Shown piece after piece: positions 30,873 through 34,819 of a stretch of DNA of 34,819 bases. The notes beneath the pieces are model-generated. The model was not told where the DNA came from. It saw only the letters and a list, made by a program, of their open reading frames with translations, and did no database searches. Made by a program: the position numbers and the translations under genes. This stretch comes from VBDM01 sp035702665 (GTDB lineage Bacteria; Pseudomonadota; Gammaproteobacteria; Burkholderiales; SG8-39). The DNA lies in contig DASSQD010000146.1 of assembly GCA_035702665.1 (NCBI GenBank), positions 1 through 34,819 of the forward strand, read 5' to 3'. Within the stretch, counting starts at the first letter, position 1. Each line of letters opens with the position of its first letter.

Positions 30873-31763
30873 TTGCTCGATCCCCAGATCGTCTTCGCCG
30901 CGCTCCTGAACGGCCTCACCCAGGGAGCGGTGTACGCGCTGGTCGCGCTCGGCCTCACGCTGATCTACGGCGTCCTGCACATCATCAACTTCGCCCACGG
31001 GGCGCTGCTGATGGCGGCGCTGTACGGCGTGTTCTTCCTCAACGCCCGCTTCGGCGTCGATCCCTACGCGGCGCTGCCGGTGATGGTGCCGGCGATGTTC
31101 GCCCTCGGCTACGGCCTGCAGCGCTTCGTCATCGGCCGCGCGAGGCACGGGCGCGACGAGAACGTGCTGCTCGTGACGCTCGGGCTCGCGATCGTCCTGG
31201 AGAACGCGGCGCTCGCCGCCTTCAAGTCGGACACGCGCACCATCGAGACGGCGTATACGTTCTCCACCGTGAACGTCGCCGGAGCGATGATCGCGGTGCC
31301 GAAGGCCGTGGCCTTCCTCGGGGCCGTGGCGGCCGCGGCGCTCATGCTGCTGCTCGTCTCGCGCACCGACCTCGGCCGCGCCATCCGCGCGGTGGCGAAG
31401 GAGCCCCAGGGCGCTCGCCTCGTCGGTATCGACGTCGAGCACGTGTTCGCGGTGAGCTTCGGCATCGGCCTCGCGTGCCTGGGCGCGGCCGCGTGCTTCC
31501 TCCTGCCCGCCTACTACGTGAACCCGCAGGTGGGCAACGGCTTCGTGCTCATCGCCATCACGATCGTGGTGCTCGGCGGCATGGGTAGCTTCGCCGGCGC
31601 GCTCGCGGGCGGCCTCATCGTCGGCGTGATCGAGTCGCTCGGCGGGCTGTGGCTGGGCGAGAGCCTCGGGCAAATCGGGATCTTCCTCGCGTTCATCGGC
31701 ATCCTGCTGTTCCGGCCGCAGGGACTGTTCGGGGCCTCGGTCGGGAAAAGCGGCCGTGCGTGA
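30873..31763 (+). CDS. livH: Branched-chain amino acid-type ABC permease
   Basis: This 296-residue inner-membrane protein has about eight helices and LivH blocks: NGLTQGAVYALVALGLTLIYGVLHIINFAHGAL, VTLGLAIVLENAALAAF, RAVAKEPQGARLVGIDVEHVFAVSF (the cytoplasmic coupling loop) and VVLGGMGSFAGALAGGLIVGVIES. The start is TTG at 30873, preceded by GGGAGGAAGGAG; no nearer ATG keeps the first helix intact. The stop overlaps the livM start by 8 bp. Confidence 0.94.
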   Translation: MLDPQIVFAALLNGLTQGAVYALVALGLTLIYGVLHIINFAHGALLMAALYGVFFLNARFGVDPYAALPVMVPAMFALGYGLQRFVIGRARHGRDENVLLVTLGLAIVLENAALAAFKSDTRTIETAYTFSTVNVAGAMIAVPKAVAFLGAVAAAALMLLLVSRTDLGRAIRAVAKEPQGARLVGIDVEHVFAVSFGIGLACLGAAACFLLPAYYVNPQVGNGFVLIAITIVVLGGMGSFAGALAGGLIVGVIESLGGLWLGESLGQIGIFLAFIGILLFRPQGLFGASVGKSGRA

Positions 31764-32694
31764 GCTCGCGGGCATCGCCGCGTTCGCGCTCGCGGCGGCG
31801 CTGCTCCCGGCGTTCGTCACCTCGGGGTTCGCGCTCAATCTCGCGATCATGGTGCTCTACTCGACCCTGCTCGGCCAGGCGTGGAACCTGCTCGCCGGCT
31901 TCGGTGGGCAGTATTCCTTCGGCCACGCGCTTTTCTTCGGCACCGGCGCGTACGCGGCCGCGGCGCTTCAGGTGCACCTCGGGTGGAACGCCTGGCTCGC
32001 GCTGCCGGCCGCGGTCGCTTGCGGCGCGGCCTCGGGCGTCCTCGTCGGCGCGCTGTCGTTCCGCTACGGCCTGCGCGGCTCGTATTTCGCGCTGGTGACG
32101 CTCGCTTTCGCCGAGGTGTTCCGCATCCTCGCGAACTCGGTCGCCTTCACCGGCGGAGGCGTCGGGCTGCTGCTGCCGCTCGAGGAATCGGCGGCGGCGA
32201 TGCAGTTCGCCGGCAAGCCGGGCTTCCTCTACCTGATTCTCGCGCTCGTCCTCGCGGGCTTCCTTCTCTGCTGGTGGCTGAAGCGCTCGCGCTTCGGCGC
32301 GTGGCTGGCGGCGGTGCGCGACAACGAGGAATCGGCCGCGGCGCTCGGCGTCGACGTGTTCCGGGTGAAGCTCGCCGCGATCGCGATGTCCGCGGCGCTG
32401 ATGGCGGCGGGCGGGGTCTTCTACGTGCAGTACTTCCACTACATCGATCCGCACCTCGCCTACGGACCGGCGGTCTCGGTCGAGGCTCTCCTCGGGCCCA
32501 TCGTCGGCGGTCTCGGCACGGTGTTCGGGCCCCTGCTCGGGGCCGCGGTGCTGCAGGCGCTGGGCGAGCTCACGCGCAACCTCGCGGGCGACGTGCCCGG
32601 GGCGAGCCTCGTCGCCTACGGCGTCGCGCTCGTCGCCATGGTGATGTTCCTGCCGCGCGGCGTCGCCGGCCTGCTCGCGCGCCGGGGCGCCTGA
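31756..32694 (+). CDS. livM: Branched-chain amino acid-type ABC permease
   Basis: This 312-residue inner-membrane protein begins at a GTG (31756) inside the end of livH. LivM blocks are LLGQAWNLLAGFGGQYSFGHALFFGTGAYAAAAL, RGSYFALVTLAFAEVFRILANS, RDNEESAAALGVDVFRVKLAAIAMSA (coupling loop) and GPIVGGLGTVFGPLLGAAVLQAL. It pairs with LivH to form the membrane channel. The stop overlaps the livG ATG (TGATG). Confidence 0.94.
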   Translation: MRELAGIAAFALAAALLPAFVTSGFALNLAIMVLYSTLLGQAWNLLAGFGGQYSFGHALFFGTGAYAAAALQVHLGWNAWLALPAAVACGAASGVLVGALSFRYGLRGSYFALVTLAFAEVFRILANSVAFTGGGVGLLLPLEESAAAMQFAGKPGFLYLILALVLAGFLLCWWLKRSRFGAWLAAVRDNEESAAALGVDVFRVKLAAIAMSAALMAAGGVFYVQYFHYIDPHLAYGPAVSVEALLGPIVGGLGTVFGPLLGAAVLQALGELTRNLAGDVPGASLVAYGVALVAMVMFLPRGVAGLLARRGA

Positions 32695-33422
32695 TGCTCG
32701 AGCTGCGCTCTCTCTCGGTCCGCTTCGGCGGGGTGCAGGCGCTCGCGGACGTGAGCCTCTCGGTGGCCTCGGGCGGCATCGCCGCGCTGATCGGGCCGAA
32801 CGGCGCGGGAAAATCCACGCTGTTCGGCGTCGTCTCCGGGTTCCTCGCGCCGGACTCGGGAACCGTGCGCTTTCTCGGCGAGGACGTCACCGGCCTCGCG
32901 CCGCATCGGCTCTGCCGCTCCGGGCTGGCCCGAACCTTCCAGATCGTGCAGCCTTTCGCTTCGCAGACGGTGCGGGAGAACATCGCCGTCGGCGCGCATC
33001 TCGCTCGCGCCTCGCGGCGCGAGGCGCTCGCGCACGCCGAAAGCGTCGCCGAGCGGGTGGGGCTGGCCCCGCAGCTGGACAAGCTCGCCGCGGCGCTCAC
33101 CGTCGCGGGAAGGAAGCGCCTCGAGCTCGCGCGCGCTCTCGCCACCGGGCCCAGGCTGCTGCTGCTCGACGAGGTGCTCGCGGGGCTCAACCCGCAGGAG
33201 CTCGCGGCGATGCTGCCGGTGGTGCGCGGCATCCGCGATGCCGGCGTCACCGTGCTCATGGTCGAGCACGTCATGCAGGCGGTGATGAACCTGGCGGACC
33301 GGGTGCTGGTGCTGAACGAGGGGAGGCTGATCGCGGACGGGACGCCCGCGCAGATCGCGGAGGACGGCCGCGTGATCGAGGCCTATCTGGGCCGTCGCGC
33401 CGCCGAGGCCGCGCATGCTTGA
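32694..33422 (+). CDS. livG: Branched-chain amino acid-type ABC ATPase, LivG-like
   Basis: This 242-residue ATPase has Walker A GPNGAGKST, the LivG-specific block SGLARTFQIVQPFASQTVREN, Walker B LLLLDEVLAGLNPQE and switch His in MVEHVMQAV. The signature segment reads LTVAGRKRLELARAL rather than the usual LSGGQ form; this variant occurs in some LivG proteins, so it is likely functional as a partner of LivF, which has a canonical LSGGE. The ATG at 32694 overlaps the livM stop and its own stop lies 7 bp inside livF. Confidence 0.93.
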   Translation: MLELRSLSVRFGGVQALADVSLSVASGGIAALIGPNGAGKSTLFGVVSGFLAPDSGTVRFLGEDVTGLAPHRLCRSGLARTFQIVQPFASQTVRENIAVGAHLARASRREALAHAESVAERVGLAPQLDKLAAALTVAGRKRLELARALATGPRLLLLDEVLAGLNPQELAAMLPVVRGIRDAGVTVLMVEHVMQAVMNLADRVLVLNEGRLIADGTPAQIAEDGRVIEAYLGRRAAEAAHA

Positions 33423-34116
33423 GGTCGCGGCGCTGCGCGGCGGCTACGGCGCGGTCGAGGTCCTGCGCGGCATCGACCTCGAGATCGGCGCGGGCGAGAT
33501 CGTCGCCGTCCTCGGATCGAACGGCGCCGGCAAGTCGACCCTCAACAACACCGTGTGCGGGCTGCTGCCCGCGTTCGCCGGCAGCATACGTTTCGACGGG
33601 CGCGACATCACCCGCTCGCGCGCGGCGGACATCGTCGCGGCAGGCCTGGTGCAGGTGCCCGAGGGCCGGCGCGTGTTTCCCGACCTCTCGGTGCGCGAGA
33701 ACCTGCTGCTCGGCGCCTACCGGCGCGGGCGTGTGCACCGGGACCGAAACCTGGAGCGCGTCCTCGCAACCTTTCCGCGGCTCGGGGAAAGGACATCGCA
33801 GCGCGCAGGGACGCTCTCGGGCGGCGAGCAGCAGATGCTCGCGATCGGGCGGGGTCTGATGGCCGAGCCGCGCCTGCTCATCCTGGACGAGCCCTCGCTC
33901 GGCTTGGCGCCCCTGCTGGTCGAGGAGATGTTCGCGCTGATCGGGCGGCTGAACGCCGAGGGCCTGGCGATCCTGCTGGTCGAGCAGAACGTCGGCCAGT
34001 CGCTGGAGGTCGCGCGCCGCGCGTATGTGCTGGAGAATGGAGCCTGCGCGTTTCACGGCACGCCGGCCGAGCTCCTCGCCCGGCCCGAGCTGAAGCGCGC
34101 GTATTTGGGAATATGA
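33415..34116 (+). CDS. livF: Branched-chain amino acid-type ABC ATPase, LivF-like
   Basis: This 233-residue ATPase has Walker A GSNGAGKST, the LivF block LVQVPEGRRVFPDLSVRENLLLGA, signature LSGGEQQMLAIGRGLM, Walker B LLILDEPSLGLAP and switch-region LLVEQNVGQSLEVARRAYVLENG. It is the second ATPase of the importer. Its ATG overlaps the end of livG, and its stop overlaps the ATG of the LeuC-like gene (ATGA). This ties the hydrolyase to the transporter by translational coupling. Confidence 0.95.
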   Translation: MLEVAALRGGYGAVEVLRGIDLEIGAGEIVAVLGSNGAGKSTLNNTVCGLLPAFAGSIRFDGRDITRSRAADIVAAGLVQVPEGRRVFPDLSVRENLLLGAYRRGRVHRDRNLERVLATFPRLGERTSQRAGTLSGGEQQMLAIGRGLMAEPRLLILDEPSLGLAPLLVEEMFALIGRLNAEGLAILLVEQNVGQSLEVARRAYVLENGACAFHGTPAELLARPELKRAYLGI

Positions 34117-34819
34117 GTCGGGATCCGAGGATGGCGCAAACGCTCGCACAGAAGATCGTCGCCCGGGCGGCGGCAAAGACCTCCGTCACGCCCGGCGAGA
34201 TCGTCACCTGCAAAGTCGACCTCGCGATGATGCACGACTCGGGCGGCCCGCGCCGCGTGAAGCCCATGCTCGAGCGCCTCGGTGCGAAGGTCTGGGACCC
34301 CGGCAAGGTGGTGCTCGCCACCGACCACTACGTGCCGGCGAACGACGAGGAGAGCCGCAAGATCATTCGCATCGCGCGCGACTGGGCGAGGGAGGCGGGC
34401 GTGGCGAAGTTCCACGACGGCGAAGGCATCTGCCACGTGGTGCTGCCCGAGAACGGCTACCTCAGGCCCGGCATGTTCGCCGTCGGCGGCGACAGCCACT
34501 CGCCCACCGGCGGCGCCTTCGGCGCGTACATGTTCGGCGTCGGCTCGACCGAGATGGTCGGCGTGCTCGCCACCGGAGAGATCTGGCTGCGCGTGCCGCA
34601 CACGATCAGGATGGAATGGAGCGGGCGGCTCTCGCGCGGCGTCGCCGCCAAGGACATGATGCTCGCGCTGATCGCGCGCTTCGGCCTCGACGGCGGCCGC
34701 TATGAGGCGGTGGAGTACGCCGGGGAAGCGGTCGCGGCGCTGCCCATGCAGGAGAGGATGACGCTGGCCAACATGACCGCGGAGCTCGGCGGGCAGACGG
34801 CGTTGATCGCGCCCGACGA
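34113..34819 (+). CDS. Aconitase/3-isopropylmalate dehydratase large subunit family protein, partial
   Basis: The first ~235 residues are present; the gene is cut by the right edge. It reads MAQTLAQKIVARAAAKTSVT, PGEIVTCKVDLAMMHDSGGP, VLATDHYVPAND, GICHVVLPENGYLRPG and GGDSHSPTGGAFGAYMFGVG, then WLRVPHTIRMEWSGRLSRGV. This is the LeuC/homoaconitase-type N-terminal region. Leucine-pathway enzymes have GDSHTxT with Cys or similar in place of SPTGG, so this is more likely a paralogue acting on another 2-hydroxyacid or unsaturated diacid. The 4Fe-4S cysteines would lie beyond the window. The ATG at 34113 overlaps the livF stop; an in-frame ATG at 34131 (after GGATCCGAGG) is the alternative. Confidence 0.88.
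   Translation, partial: MSRDPRMAQTLAQKIVARAAAKTSVTPGEIVTCKVDLAMMHDSGGPRRVKPMLERLGAKVWDPGKVVLATDHYVPANDEESRKIIRIARDWAREAGVAKFHDGEGICHVVLPENGYLRPGMFAVGGDSHSPTGGAFGAYMFGVGSTEMVGVLATGEIWLRVPHTIRMEWSGRLSRGVAAKDMMLALIARFGLDGGRYEAVEYAGEAVAALPMQERMTLANMTAELGGQTALIAPD

Noticed and set aside
33108..33142. LivG signature LTVAG read as a defective ATPase
   Set aside because: This form occurs in other LivG proteins as I recall, all other motifs are intact, and the partner LivF has a canonical signature.

Overview
The window is about 34.8 kb of very GC-rich, densely coding DNA with no rRNA, tRNA, CRISPR array, transposase or phage gene that I can see. The gene content suggests an environmental betaproteobacterium, perhaps Burkholderiales-like: a Bug/TctC-type periplasmic receptor, TRAP and Liv transporters, many Tat-exported proteins, a sox gene cluster and a quinoprotein dehydrogenase. 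This assignment is inference from gene families only. No gap between genes exceeds about 155 bp, so no stretch of more than 300 bases lacks a gene.

Region 1 (1-5233, minus strand) is a CUT1-type ABC importer (ATPase, Tat-type solute-binding protein, two permeases, the second cut by the window edge), probably led by an N-acyl-D-amino-acid deacylase-family amidohydrolase. A 74-bp nested inverted repeat sits between the binding protein and the first permease. Region 2 (5314-7775, plus) has a short CDF metal transporter, a uronate dehydrogenase-like enzyme and a second NAD-dependent epimerase/dehydratase. Region 3 (7762-11520, minus) has two secreted TPR proteins, a cysteine dioxygenase-like cupin and a Bug/TctC receptor. 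The receptor is divergent from a LysR regulator (11627-12571, plus).

Region 4 (12607-16019, plus) is a complete TRAP transporter (dctP, dctQ, dctM) followed by an SDR protein whose catalytic Tyr is Phe. Region 5 holds a membrane Ser/Thr kinase (16016-17755, minus). Facing away from it are a hotdog thioesterase, a two-domain dCTP deaminase, a small cupin and a CHASE-like/GGDEF diguanylate cyclase (17820-21306, plus).

Region 6 (21303-25898, minus) is the most striking part. A periplasmic two-subunit molybdenum hydroxylase of the isoquinoline oxidoreductase/xanthine dehydrogenase type is followed by soxX, soxY, soxZ and soxA, with start/stop overlaps from the molybdenum subunit through soxA. 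SoxB and SoxCD are not in the window, and SoxY ends in an atypical tail around its carrier cysteine. Upstream is a degenerate EAL-domain gene (26053-26862, minus).

Region 7 (26978-34819, plus) looks like one long operon: a Cys-containing relative of glycine/betaine reductase subunit B, a Liv-type ABC importer (livK, livH, livM, livG, livF) with a PQQ alcohol dehydrogenase inserted after livK, and a LeuC/aconitase-family protein cut by the window edge. The quinoprotein carries the Asp-x-Asp signature associated with lanthanide-dependent PQQ dehydrogenases. I infer import plus periplasmic and cytoplasmic oxidation of an organic acid or alcohol whose identity the sequence does not reveal.
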